Positions 35,210 to 43,502 of a stretch of 64,000 bases of DNA are shown here, piece by piece; the first letter of the stretch is position 1; each line of letters starts with the position of its first letter. Origin of the DNA: Gulbenkiania mobilis. Its GTDB lineage: Bacteria > Pseudomonadota > Gammaproteobacteria > Burkholderiales > Chromobacteriaceae. The stretch lies in the NCBI GenBank assembly GCA_004346645.1, contig SMDA01000002.1, positions 248,001 to 312,000 of the forward strand. The letters are read 5' to 3'. Both the position numbers and the translations under genes were made by a program. The notes under the pieces are model-generated. The model was not told the origin of the DNA, did no database searches, and was given only the letters and a program-made list of their open reading frames with translations.

Positions 35210-36627
35210 GCCGCATGCTCCGGCACATAGCCGATCAGCGCGTAGTCCTGCGGCCCGCACAGGTGGCCATTGACGCGCTCGGTCAGCGGATCATCGCCCG
35301 GGACCTTGGCCGATTCGGGATAGGGATTGTAGCGCTCGACCTCGACCCGTTCGAAGCCGTGATAGCGCGCGAGGAAGCTGACACTGGTGGGCGTGACGGG
35401 ATTGCGATGGCTAAAGTCGTGATAGAAGGTATGGCTGCCCACCAGCACGTTCTCCGGATTGGGGGTCTCGAAAAGTATCATCCCGCCGGGCACCAGCACC
35501 CGCCGCGCCTCCTCGAACAGGCCGTAGAGCGTCTCGAAGGGCACGTGCTCGATGATGTGAAAGCCCGTCACCGCACCCAGGCTGGCATCAGGCAGGCGGC
35601 GCAGGCACGCCAGCGCGTCGCCCACCTCAGCCTCCAGCCCCTGTTCGCGGCAGGCGGCCACCATCACTGGGTTCATGTCCACGCCGCGCACGGTCCAGCC
35701 CTGCTCCTGGAGCAGAAGCAGCCATTCGCCGCGTCCGCAGCCAATGTCCAGTACCGGAGCCTGGAGACCGGCGGCGCGCAGCGCGGCAAAGCGCGGCAGG
35801 TAAACCGACTGCTTGGCCCGGATCTCCTCTAGCGAGCCGCGGTTGGCATCCTCGAAGGCCCGGTAATAGAGATCGATCTTGTCGTGGGCATGGCGCTGGG
35901 CCAGCTGCTGCACATCCGGCTCGGCGGCATTGTGGGCCAGGCGGTCGAGCAACGTGTCCAGCCGCTGGAACTGTCCGCGCTGCTCGGCACGCAACCGGGC
36001 GATCTCGTCCCGGGCCGCCGCCAGCGCCTGCCGGGTTTCCAGGTACTGCGCCTTCAGGTCGAACAGCACGGCCAACCGTGCTTCGGTACCGGCAAGGCGG
36101 GCTTCGGCCTGACGGCTGGCAGCGGCCTGACGGCGCATCAGGCTTCGCACCGCTGCAAGCCGCCGCCCCTGCCAGCGCTCCAGCGCACGCAGGACCCGGC
36201 CCATGCCCACGCGGATTCCACGTCGCTCCAGAAGACGTGCCAGACCGTACAGACCCATGGGCAGCGCCAGGCCGTCTACCTGCACCGCCCGGCGCCGCCC
36301 CTCCGCCGACAGCCGCAGCGCGGAAAGCACCGCCAGTTTGCCGCTGTGCCCGAGCACCGCACGGTAGTTGTCCAACCCGGCCGGATCGGCCTCGCGTCCC
36401 AGCAGCACCCGGTAGGCGTTGTGGAGGAAGGTGTCGCCCTCCTCCAGCAGCAGCAGATCGAGCGCGACGGTCTCGCCCTCCTCGACGGTGAGCGGATTGT
36501 CCTCACTGGCCAAGTGCGGCAGGGCCACGCTGGCCACGACAGGGCTGCTGGCCGCTTCGGGCTGACGCGCAGCTTCCTCGCGCACGCGGCGGATGATGTC
36601 GTCGAGGGAAGGCGTGGTTTGGGCCAT
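35206..36627 (-). CDS. DUF4214-SAM methyltransferase fusion
   Basis: 473 residues. About 55-115 is a DUF4214 unit (FLHNAYRVLLGREADPAGLDNY); about 160-245 is a long helical, probably coiled-coil part; about 290-473 is a class I SAM methyltransferase (VLDIGCGRGEWLLLLQ, GVDMNPVMV, GFHIIEHVPFETL, GGMILFETPNPEN). AAGGAG precedes ATG 36627. In wzm/wzt operons, methyltransferases with coiled coils cap the glycan end to set chain length (WbdD type); this protein may do that. The DUF4214 unit, also found in the exported S-layer-like proteins, is unusual on a cytoplasmic enzyme. Confidence 0.8.
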   Translation of the reverse strand: MAQTTPSLDDIIRRVREEAARQPEAASSPVVASVALPHLASEDNPLTVEEGETVALDLLLLEEGDTFLHNAYRVLLGREADPAGLDNYRAVLGHSGKLAVLSALRLSAEGRRRAVQVDGLALPMGLYGLARLLERRGIRVGMGRVLRALERWQGRRLAAVRSLMRRQAAASRQAEARLAGTEARLAVLFDLKAQYLETRQALAAARDEIARLRAEQRGQFQRLDTLLDRLAHNAAEPDVQQLAQRHAHDKIDLYYRAFEDANRGSLEEIRAKQSVYLPRFAALRAAGLQAPVLDIGCGRGEWLLLLQEQGWTVRGVDMNPVMVAACREQGLEAEVGDALACLRRLPDASLGAVTGFHIIEHVPFETLYGLFEEARRVLVPGGMILFETPNPENVLVGSHTFYHDFSHRNPVTPTSVSFLARYHGFERVEVERYNPYPESAKVPGDDPLTERVNGHLCGPQDYALIGYVPEHAA

Positions 36628-36647
36628 GGGGACTCCTTCTTTCTGCA

Positions 36648-37886
36648 TCATGAAGCCAGCGGCGCGGCCTGCAGGACGGATACCGTCACCGGCAGGCCGG
36701 CCACGCCGCTGAAGAGGGGGGAGGCGCCCTGGGCCACCTCGAAGGTGAGGGCCTGGTCCCACCAGTCGTAGTTGTCCTCGAGATGGTTGTAGGCGCGGTG
36801 CAGCGCCAGCGTGATGCTGAAGCTCGTCAGTCCCAGCGGGCAGCCGGGCAGGTCGAACACCACGTCGAAGACGGTGCCCGCTTCCAGCGGCAGGGGCTGT
36901 CCTAGGTGATAGGTGTTGGTGCCGAAGATCTCGTTGCCCAGACGGTCGCGCAGCAGGAAGCCCAGCGTTAGGTCGGGTAGCGGTGTGTCCACGCGGCAGC
37001 GCACCACGAGGCGTGCGTCCTCTCCGTGACGCAGGATGCGGGTGGACTGCCCATCCGCAGCAAGCAGGTCGGCCGAAACGATGCGCGCCTTGCCGCTGCC
37101 CGAACGGGTGGCACGGCTGTCCTGACTGATGTGCGCGGCATGGGCTTCGGCAGCGTCCTCGTCCAAGGCGATCAGCGCGTTGTAGTAGTCCAGCACCCGG
37201 TCGGGTGCATCGTCCATCACCACCGCGCCCTTTTCCAGCAGGATGGCGCGATGACAGAGCGACTTCACCGCCAGGGGGTCGTGCGACACGAACAGCAGTG
37301 TGACGCCTTGGCTCTTGAACTCGCGGATACGGCGGAAGCACTTGTGCTGGAAGTAGGCATCGCCCACCGCCAAGGCCTCGTCCACGATCAGGATGTCGGG
37401 CCGCACGGCGGTGGCCACGCTGAAGGCCAGTCGCACCTGCATGCCGCTGGAGTAGGTGCGCACCGGCTGATCGATGGCATCGCCGATTTCGGCAAAATCG
37501 GTGATTGCCGGCATCAGATCATCCACGGCCTCGCGGCCCAGCCCCATTAGCTGGCCTGCCATGTAGACATTCTGCCGGCCCGTGAACTCGCCATGAAAGC
37601 CCATGCCCAGTTCCAGCAGGGCCGCCACTCGACCCTCCAGGGCGATACGGCCTTCTGTGGGCGCGAGCGTGCCGGTCAGCATCTTCAGCAGTGTGCTCTT
37701 GCCGGCGCCGTTTCGGCCAACGATGCCGACGGTTTCACCGGCCTCGATGGCAAAGTCCAGATGGCGCAGCACCCAGCGCGCTTCATGGCGCGGCCGGGCG
37801 GGGTTCAGCCACTCCTTGAGCCGCGCCAGCGGCGAAGGGTAGCGCTTGAAGGCCTTGCCCAGGTTCTCTACAGCGATGCGGCCCAT
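36648..37886 (-). CDS. wzt: Polysaccharide ABC exporter ATPase (Wzt-type) with C-terminal glycan-binding domain
   Basis: 412 residues. The ATPase part (about 1-245) has Walker A GRNGAGKST, signature YSSGMQVRLAF, Walker B DILIVDEAL and the switch His in FVSHD. The C-terminal about 150 residues form a beta-sandwich as in E. coli O9a Wzt, which recognises the terminal modification of the glycan. That fits a capping methyltransferase encoded next door. It overlaps the wzm stop by one base. Walker A contains an uptake-like word (37712) read in the Val-Gly-Arg frame. Confidence 0.9.
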   Translation of the reverse strand: MGRIAVENLGKAFKRYPSPLARLKEWLNPARPRHEARWVLRHLDFAIEAGETVGIVGRNGAGKSTLLKMLTGTLAPTEGRIALEGRVAALLELGMGFHGEFTGRQNVYMAGQLMGLGREAVDDLMPAITDFAEIGDAIDQPVRTYSSGMQVRLAFSVATAVRPDILIVDEALAVGDAYFQHKCFRRIREFKSQGVTLLFVSHDPLAVKSLCHRAILLEKGAVVMDDAPDRVLDYYNALIALDEDAAEAHAAHISQDSRATRSGSGKARIVSADLLAADGQSTRILRHGEDARLVVRCRVDTPLPDLTLGFLLRDRLGNEIFGTNTYHLGQPLPLEAGTVFDVVFDLPGCPLGLTSFSITLALHRAYNHLEDNYDWWDQALTFEVAQGASPLFSGVAGLPVTVSVLQAAPLAS

Positions 37887-38683
37887 CAGATTTCATCCAT
37901 CAGGTCGGCGTACAGGCGCCGGTACGCCACGGCCGCCAGCACGGTCAGCAGCAGCGCCCAGGCCACCGGATACCACAGGCTGCCCAGGCGCACCGTATCG
38001 CCGGTCACATGCAGCATCTGGCTGGTGTCCATCAGCGCATAGACCGGATTCCACGCCAGTAGCGCGCGCGCACGCTCCGGCAGGATGCTGGAGGGGTAGA
38101 CGATGGGGGTGGCCCAGAACACCAGTTGCAAGGCCACGCCCGTCATCTGGCCAATATCGCGGAAGAAGACGTTGAGCACGGCCAGGAACAGGCCGGTGGC
38201 CGTGGCCAGCCACAGCAGCACCAGCAGCACCGTTGGGTAGGCCAGCGGAATCAGCACGTGATACTGGCCCAGCGCCAGCAAAAACAGGGTGAAGAGCCCG
38301 TAGATCACCGCAAAGTTGAAGAGCGCTACCCCCACCGTAACCAGAGGCAGGGTCAGCCGCGGAAAGCTCGCCTTCTTGATCAGGTTGGCGTGCTCGATGA
38401 AGGTGTTCTGCAGGCGCTGCACCACCTCGGCAAACAGCGTCCACTGCAAGAGACCGGCACACAGGTAGATGCTGTAGGCGTAATCCGACGGCACCCCGGG
38501 CAGTTTGGAGTGCATGATCTTGGAGAACACCAGCGTGTAGATGCCGATCATCACCAAAGGCGGGGCTACCAGCCAGAAAGTGCCCAGCAGCGAACCGCGG
38601 TAACGCAGGCGAATGTCGCGCAGGACGCTGCCGAGCACGAACCCGCGGTACTGCCACAGATGGCCAAGCTTACTGACGGCCAT
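37886..38683 (-). CDS. wzm: Polysaccharide ABC exporter permease (Wzm-type)
   Basis: A 265-residue ABC-2 permease with six membrane helices. It shows the Wzm/TagG pattern RLRYRGSLLGTFWLVAPPLVMIGIYTLVF at the N-terminus and NVFFRDIGQMTGVALQLVFWATPIVYP later. It forms the membrane channel with the Wzt ATPase to export a lipid-linked polysaccharide. The start is taken at ATG 38683 (MAVSKLG); ATG 38695 is in frame. Either start overlaps the end of manC. Confidence 0.9.
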   Translation of the reverse strand: MAVSKLGHLWQYRGFVLGSVLRDIRLRYRGSLLGTFWLVAPPLVMIGIYTLVFSKIMHSKLPGVPSDYAYSIYLCAGLLQWTLFAEVVQRLQNTFIEHANLIKKASFPRLTLPLVTVGVALFNFAVIYGLFTLFLLALGQYHVLIPLAYPTVLLVLLWLATATGLFLAVLNVFFRDIGQMTGVALQLVFWATPIVYPSSILPERARALLAWNPVYALMDTSQMLHVTGDTVRLGSLWYPVAWALLLTVLAAVAYRRLYADLMDEI

Positions 38684-40079
38684 AGTTGTCCGCAAAACGC
38701 ACGATGTCGTCCTCGCCGAGATACTCGCCGCTTTGCACCTCGATCATCACCAGCGGCAGCACGCCAGGGTTCTCCAGCCGGTGCTGGTGGCCGGCGGCGA
38801 TGTAGGTGGACTCGTTCGGACGCAGCAGTGTTTCGGTCTCGCCGTTGACGATGCGGGCCATGCCGGACACCACGATCCAGTGCTCGCTGCGGTGGTGATG
38901 CATCTGTAGCGAGAGCGAGGCCCCCTGCTTGACCACGATGCGCTTGATCTTGTACTGCCGGCCTTCTTCCAGCACGGTGTACGTCCCCCACGGACGGTGC
39001 ACCGTGGCGTGCAGCCTGTAGGCGTCGTGCTTGCGCGCCTTGAGCTCGGCGACCACGCTCTTGACCGCCTGCACCTTGTCCTTGCGTGCCACCAGCAGCG
39101 CATCGGGGGTGTCAACGATTACCAGATCTTCCACTCCTACAGCCGCCACCAGACGGTCCTCAGCCCGCACATAGCAGCCGTGACTGTCGACGTTAATCAC
39201 CTCGCCCTCAAAGCGGTTGGCCGAAGCGTCCGGCTGGCCGAGCGCGGCCATGGCATCCCAGGCCCCGATGTCGCTCCAGCTGAAACGGGCCGGCACCACC
39301 GCCACGTTGGCCGCCTGCTCGAACAGCGCATAATCGATGGAAATATCCTCGCAGGCCTCGAAGTGGCACGCATCGATCTCAACAGCGCCCGAAAGCGCCT
39401 TGGCTTCGGGCGATGCCCGATGGCAGGCCTCGGCCTTCTCGAAAAGGGCCGGCTGCAGGGTGCGGAACGCTGAAAGGATGTGCCCGGCGGTGAAGCAGAA
39501 CATGCCGCTGTTCCAGAAATAGCCACCCTCGGCCAGATAGCGGTCCGCCACCGCCTGCTCGGGCTTCTCGCGGAAAGCCTGCACGCGGTAGCCCTCCCCC
39601 AGCGCCTCGCCCTGCTGGATGTAGCCGTAGCCGGTATGCGCGTGCGTAGGCATCACGCCAAAGGTCACCAAGAAGCCGTTGCGCGCCAGCGCTTCTGCCT
39701 TGTTCACCGCCTCGCGGAAGGCTTCTTCCCCTTCGATCAGATGATCGGCCGGCAGTACCAGAAGGCAGGCATCGCTGCCCCAGGTGTCTTCGGCGGCCAG
39801 CGCGGCCAGCAGGATGGCCGGCGCGGTATTGCGACCGAAGGGCTCCAGCAGGTAGCGCGCATCCAGCTGCTGGGCAGCGAGGTCGTCACGGCTGCGGAAG
39901 TAGTATTCACGGTTGGTGACCACCATCAGCGTATCGGCCACCTTGCGCGCCCGCAGCGCCGTCTTCTGCAGCAGACTCTCCCCGTCGGGGAGCGTAATGA
40001 AGGGCTTGGGATGGCCTTCGCGCGACACGGGCCACAGGCGGGTACCGGCACCACCGGAAAGAATGACGGAAACGAGCAT
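38670..40079 (-). CDS. manC: Mannose-1-phosphate guanylyltransferase / mannose-6-phosphate isomerase
   Basis: A 469-residue bifunctional type II enzyme making GDP-mannose. The N-terminal nucleotidyltransferase has ILSGGAGTRLWPVSRE (the family P-loop GGxGTRLWPxSR) and FxEKPE-like AFREKPEQA. The C-terminal about 115 residues are the cupin isomerase domain (RPWGTYTVLEEG, LSLQMHHHRSEHWIVVSG). First gene of the minus-strand polysaccharide operon, so the glycan probably contains mannose or a GDP-mannose-derived sugar such as rhamnose. The divergent region to its right holds a near-perfect Crp site. Confidence 0.95.
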   Translation of the reverse strand: MLVSVILSGGAGTRLWPVSREGHPKPFITLPDGESLLQKTALRARKVADTLMVVTNREYYFRSRDDLAAQQLDARYLLEPFGRNTAPAILLAALAAEDTWGSDACLLVLPADHLIEGEEAFREAVNKAEALARNGFLVTFGVMPTHAHTGYGYIQQGEALGEGYRVQAFREKPEQAVADRYLAEGGYFWNSGMFCFTAGHILSAFRTLQPALFEKAEACHRASPEAKALSGAVEIDACHFEACEDISIDYALFEQAANVAVVPARFSWSDIGAWDAMAALGQPDASANRFEGEVINVDSHGCYVRAEDRLVAAVGVEDLVIVDTPDALLVARKDKVQAVKSVVAELKARKHDAYRLHATVHRPWGTYTVLEEGRQYKIKRIVVKQGASLSLQMHHHRSEHWIVVSGMARIVNGETETLLRPNESTYIAAGHQHRLENPGVLPLVMIEVQSGEYLGEDDIVRFADNYGRQ

Positions 40080-40180
40080 GAGGGTTCTGCCCTAGGCGGA
40101 AAAACAGGGGCCGATATTAGCATCAGCCTTCCTGCAGGGGCCATGCGCCGCAGCAAGCCCCCCTTTCAAGCAGGCTAGAA

Positions 40181-40202
40181 AAATGTGATATTCGTCACAT
40201 TT
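40181..40202. promoter_or_regulatory. Crp-type site in the manC / type I exporter divergent region
   Basis: AAATGTGATATTCGTCACATTT: TGTGA (40184-40188) and TCACA (40195-40199) match the Crp consensus exactly, and symmetry extends to 8-bp arms. It lies 102 bp upstream of manC and 162 bp upstream of the ABC gene and could control either or both. I cannot place the -10 boxes surely. Confidence 0.75.
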
Positions 40203-40363
40203 AAACAACACTCATCGTCAGCACGGGCATCAAAAATGCCTACGTGGGCGGGGTAGTTCAACCCGCTGTGCTACGATGGCCTCCCCTAAATTCCGTGTAG
40301 TCGCAAGAGCCGTGTCTGTCGGAGAAGGCGGTTCTTCCGGCCCCATCAAAGGGACCTTCCCTG

Positions 40364-42118
40364 ATGAAAAGTCTGTTGCAAAGCCGCTCGGAACTAGCAG
40401 AAACCCTGCAAATTTTCCGGCAAACCTTTTATCGTCTGGGCGCCTTCAGCGCCGTCATCAATGTCCTGATGCTGCTGCCCTCGTTGTACATGATGCAGGT
40501 CTACGACCGCGTACTGCACAGCCGCAATGCAACCACGCTCCTGATGCTGACGCTGCTGATCCTTGGACTGTATGGTCTGATGGCCCTTCTTGAGCTGGCG
40601 CGCTCCTCCACACTGATCCGTGTGGGCAACCGGCTGGACATGCTGCTGAACTTCCGCATCTTTACCGCCGCCTTCGAGCGCAACCTGCGACGCAGCGGGG
40701 GCAATGCCGCCCAGGCCCTGCACGATCTGACCAGCGTGCGCCAGTTCCTCACTGGCAACGGCCTGTTCGCCTTCTTCGATGCGCCCTGGGCACCGATCTA
40801 CCTTGCGGTGTGCTTCATGTTCCACTGGGTACTGGGACTTTTCGTGCTGGCAGGGATCCTCCTTCTCGTCATCCTGACCTACGTCACGGAGAAACTCACC
40901 CGCCAGCCCTTGGCCGAAGCCAACCAGGCGGCCATTGCAGCCGGCAACTATGCCAACAACAACCTGCGCAATGCCGAGGTAATCGAGGCCATGGGCATGC
41001 TGCCGGCCCTGCGCGCCCGCTGGTTCCAATTCCAGGGCAAGGTGCTGTCCAAGCAGACCGAGGCCTCGGACAAGGCCGCGCGCATCAATGCGGTCACCAA
41101 GTTCGTGCGCCTTTCCATGCAGTCGCTGGTGCTGGGTGTGGGAGCGATGCTGGCGCTGGAAAATCAGATCACCCCGGGGATGATGATCGCCTGTTCCATC
41201 CTGATGGGCCGCGCCCTGCAGCCAGTGGAAATGGCCATCGGCACTTGGAAGCAGCTCATTAGTGCCCGCGCTGCCTATACCCGGTTGGAAGAACTCCTGA
41301 AAGATTTTCCAGAACGCGGCACCGGCATGAGCCTGCCACCACCGACGGGGGTCGTAACGGTCGAGAATGCGGTGGCGGTGCCCCCCGGCGCGCAGGCCCC
41401 CGTGCTCAAGGGACTGAGCTTTTCCTTCAACAATGGTGAAATCATCGGGGTGGTCGGTCCCAGCGCTTCGGGCAAATCCACGCTCGCGCGCCTGCTCGTG
41501 GGCATCTGGCCCACGCAGGCGGGCAAGATACGGCTGGATGGCGCCGACATCTTCCGCTGGAACAAGGACGAACTCGGCCCTTACATCGGCTACCTTCCGC
41601 AGGACATCGAGCTCTTCGAAGGCACGATTGCCGAGAACATCGCCCGCTTCGGGGAAGTGGATTCCGAAAAGGTGATCCAGGCGGCGCAGCGCGCCGGCGT
41701 GCACGAGATGATCCTGCGCTTTCCGCAGGGCTACGACACCCGCTTGGGTGACGGCGGCAACCTGCTGTCAGGCGGCCAGAAGCAGCGCATCGGTCTGGCG
41801 CGCGCCATGTACGGCGACCCCTCGCTGATCGTACTGGACGAACCCAACTCGAATCTGGATGACGTCGGGGAACAGGCCTTGGTGCGGGCCATCATCGATC
41901 TCAAGGCGCGAGGCAAGACCGTGGTCCTGATCACCCATCGCACCAGCATCATCAGTGCTGTGGACAAGCTGATGGTCCTGCGCGACGGGCTACTGCAGAT
42001 GTATGGTCCGCGTGATCAGGTGCTGGCCGCACTGGCCCAAGCCAACCAGCAGGCAGCGCTGCAACAGCAGCAGGCCCAGCAGGCCCGCGCTGCAGCTTCT
42101 TCGACGGACGAGGCGTAA
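40364..42118 (+). CDS. Type I secretion ABC transporter (PrtD/RsaD family)
   Basis: 584 residues: a six-helix ABC membrane domain (about 20-310) and an ATPase domain (about 330-560) with Walker A GPSASGKST, signature LLSGGQKQR, Walker B LIVLDEPNSNLDD and H-loop ITHR. It has no C39 peptidase or CLD domain at the N-terminus, as expected for the PrtD class that exports RTX proteases and S-layer proteins with C-terminal signals. The tail is Gln/Ala-rich. First gene of the exporter operon, 6 bp before the HlyD gene. Confidence 0.93.
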   Translation: MKSLLQSRSELAETLQIFRQTFYRLGAFSAVINVLMLLPSLYMMQVYDRVLHSRNATTLLMLTLLILGLYGLMALLELARSSTLIRVGNRLDMLLNFRIFTAAFERNLRRSGGNAAQALHDLTSVRQFLTGNGLFAFFDAPWAPIYLAVCFMFHWVLGLFVLAGILLLVILTYVTEKLTRQPLAEANQAAIAAGNYANNNLRNAEVIEAMGMLPALRARWFQFQGKVLSKQTEASDKAARINAVTKFVRLSMQSLVLGVGAMLALENQITPGMMIACSILMGRALQPVEMAIGTWKQLISARAAYTRLEELLKDFPERGTGMSLPPPTGVVTVENAVAVPPGAQAPVLKGLSFSFNNGEIIGVVGPSASGKSTLARLLVGIWPTQAGKIRLDGADIFRWNKDELGPYIGYLPQDIELFEGTIAENIARFGEVDSEKVIQAAQRAGVHEMILRFPQGYDTRLGDGGNLLSGGQKQRIGLARAMYGDPSLIVLDEPNSNLDDVGEQALVRAIIDLKARGKTVVLITHRTSIISAVDKLMVLRDGLLQMYGPRDQVLAALAQANQQAALQQQQAQQARAAASSTDEA

Positions 42119-42124
42119 CGGAAC

Positions 42125-43501
42125 ATGAACTGGCTCAATTTCAAGAAGAAGGCACACCAGGCAGAAACCATCGAAGGGCAGGCCCAGCGAACCGATGCAC
42201 TGCCCCAGGCCCCGGTGGACACCGACGACAAGAGCATCAGCCGCTGGGGCATGCGGGTACTGCTGGTGGGTTTTGGCGGTTTCGTCCTATGGGCGGCACT
42301 GGCGCCGCTGGATGAGGGTGTCACCGCCAACGGCACGGTAATCGTGGCCTCCAATCGCCAGACCGTGCAGCACCTCACGGGCGGCATCGTCGACAGCATT
42401 CTGGTGGAAGAAGGCCAGCCGGTGAAAAAGGGCCAGCCGCTGGTCCGCCTCAACGACACCCAGGCGCGCGCCCAGCTGGGCATGACCCTGACGCAGTACA
42501 TCAGCGCCAAGGCCGTCGAAGACCGGCTGATTTCCGAGCGGGACAACCGGCCGACCGTCACCTTTTCGCCCGACCTGGAAAAGCTGGCCGAGGACCCGCG
42601 CGTCCGGGAAGCCAAGGCCCTGCAGACCCAGCTCTTCAATACACGTCGTGCCGCGCTCCAGAGCGAGCTTGGCATCCTGCGCGAGAACCTGCAGGGCCTG
42701 AGCGCACAGCTGAGCGGCTACCAGGCGCTGCGGGAAAGCCGTCAGGCCCAGAGCCGCTGGATCACCGAGGAGCTCAAGGGCGTGCGCGATCTGGCACAGG
42801 AAGGTTACGTGCCCAAGAACCGGCTCTACCAGCTGGAGCGCAGTGCAGCCGAAGCCAACGGGGCACTGGCGGACACCATCGCCAACATCGGGCGTACCCA
42901 GAACGGCATCTCGGAAGTGAAGATGCGCCTGGTCGCTCGCCAGCAGGAATATCAGAAAGAGGTGGAGTCGCAACTGACGGACATTCAGAAAGAAGCGACA
43001 GCGCTGGCCGACAAGCTCAATGCTCTGCGCTATGAAACCAGCAACACCGTGATCCGCGCACCGATGGATGGATATGTGGTAGGGCTGAAAGTACACACGG
43101 TGGGCGGCGTGGTACAGGGTGGCCAGCCGCTGATGGACGTGGTCCCGCACAACGAACCCCTGATCATTGAGGCGATGGTGGACCCATCAATGAGCGCCAA
43201 GGTGAAACCGGGCATGCCGGTGGACATCACCTTCCCGGCCCTCAACCAGCACACCACGCCAGTCATCCCGGGTGAGGTGCAGACCTTCTCGGCCGACCGC
43301 CTGGTAGACCAGAAGACTGGAGCGCCTTATTTCCTCGCGCAGGTGAAGGTCACGTCTGAAGGCATGAAGCTGATCGGCAAACAGCAGATCCGCCCTGGCA
43401 TGCCGGCCGCAGTGGTGATGAAAGCAGGGGAGAGAACCTTCCTCGAATACCTGCTCAAGCCGCTCAAGGACCGCATGGCGCTGTCGTTCAAGGAGGAATG
43501 A
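42125..43501 (+). CDS. Type I secretion membrane fusion protein (HlyD/PrtE family)
   Basis: 458 residues: a short cytoplasmic N-terminus, one membrane helix (about 42-60), a lipoyl/barrel-sandwich half (VQHLTGGIVDSILVEEGQPVKKGQPL, about 78-103), a long helical hairpin (about 160-300), and the second lipoyl half plus beta-barrel (VIRAPMDGYVVGLKVHTVGG; MSAKVKPGMPVDITFPA). It bridges the ABC transporter and the outer-membrane channel. It starts 6 bp after the ABC gene stop. Confidence 0.93.
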   Translation: MNWLNFKKKAHQAETIEGQAQRTDALPQAPVDTDDKSISRWGMRVLLVGFGGFVLWAALAPLDEGVTANGTVIVASNRQTVQHLTGGIVDSILVEEGQPVKKGQPLVRLNDTQARAQLGMTLTQYISAKAVEDRLISERDNRPTVTFSPDLEKLAEDPRVREAKALQTQLFNTRRAALQSELGILRENLQGLSAQLSGYQALRESRQAQSRWITEELKGVRDLAQEGYVPKNRLYQLERSAAEANGALADTIANIGRTQNGISEVKMRLVARQQEYQKEVESQLTDIQKEATALADKLNALRYETSNTVIRAPMDGYVVGLKVHTVGGVVQGGQPLMDVVPHNEPLIIEAMVDPSMSAKVKPGMPVDITFPALNQHTTPVIPGEVQTFSADRLVDQKTGAPYFLAQVKVTSEGMKLIGKQQIRPGMPAAVVMKAGERTFLEYLLKPLKDRMALSFKEE

Positions 43502-43502
43502 G

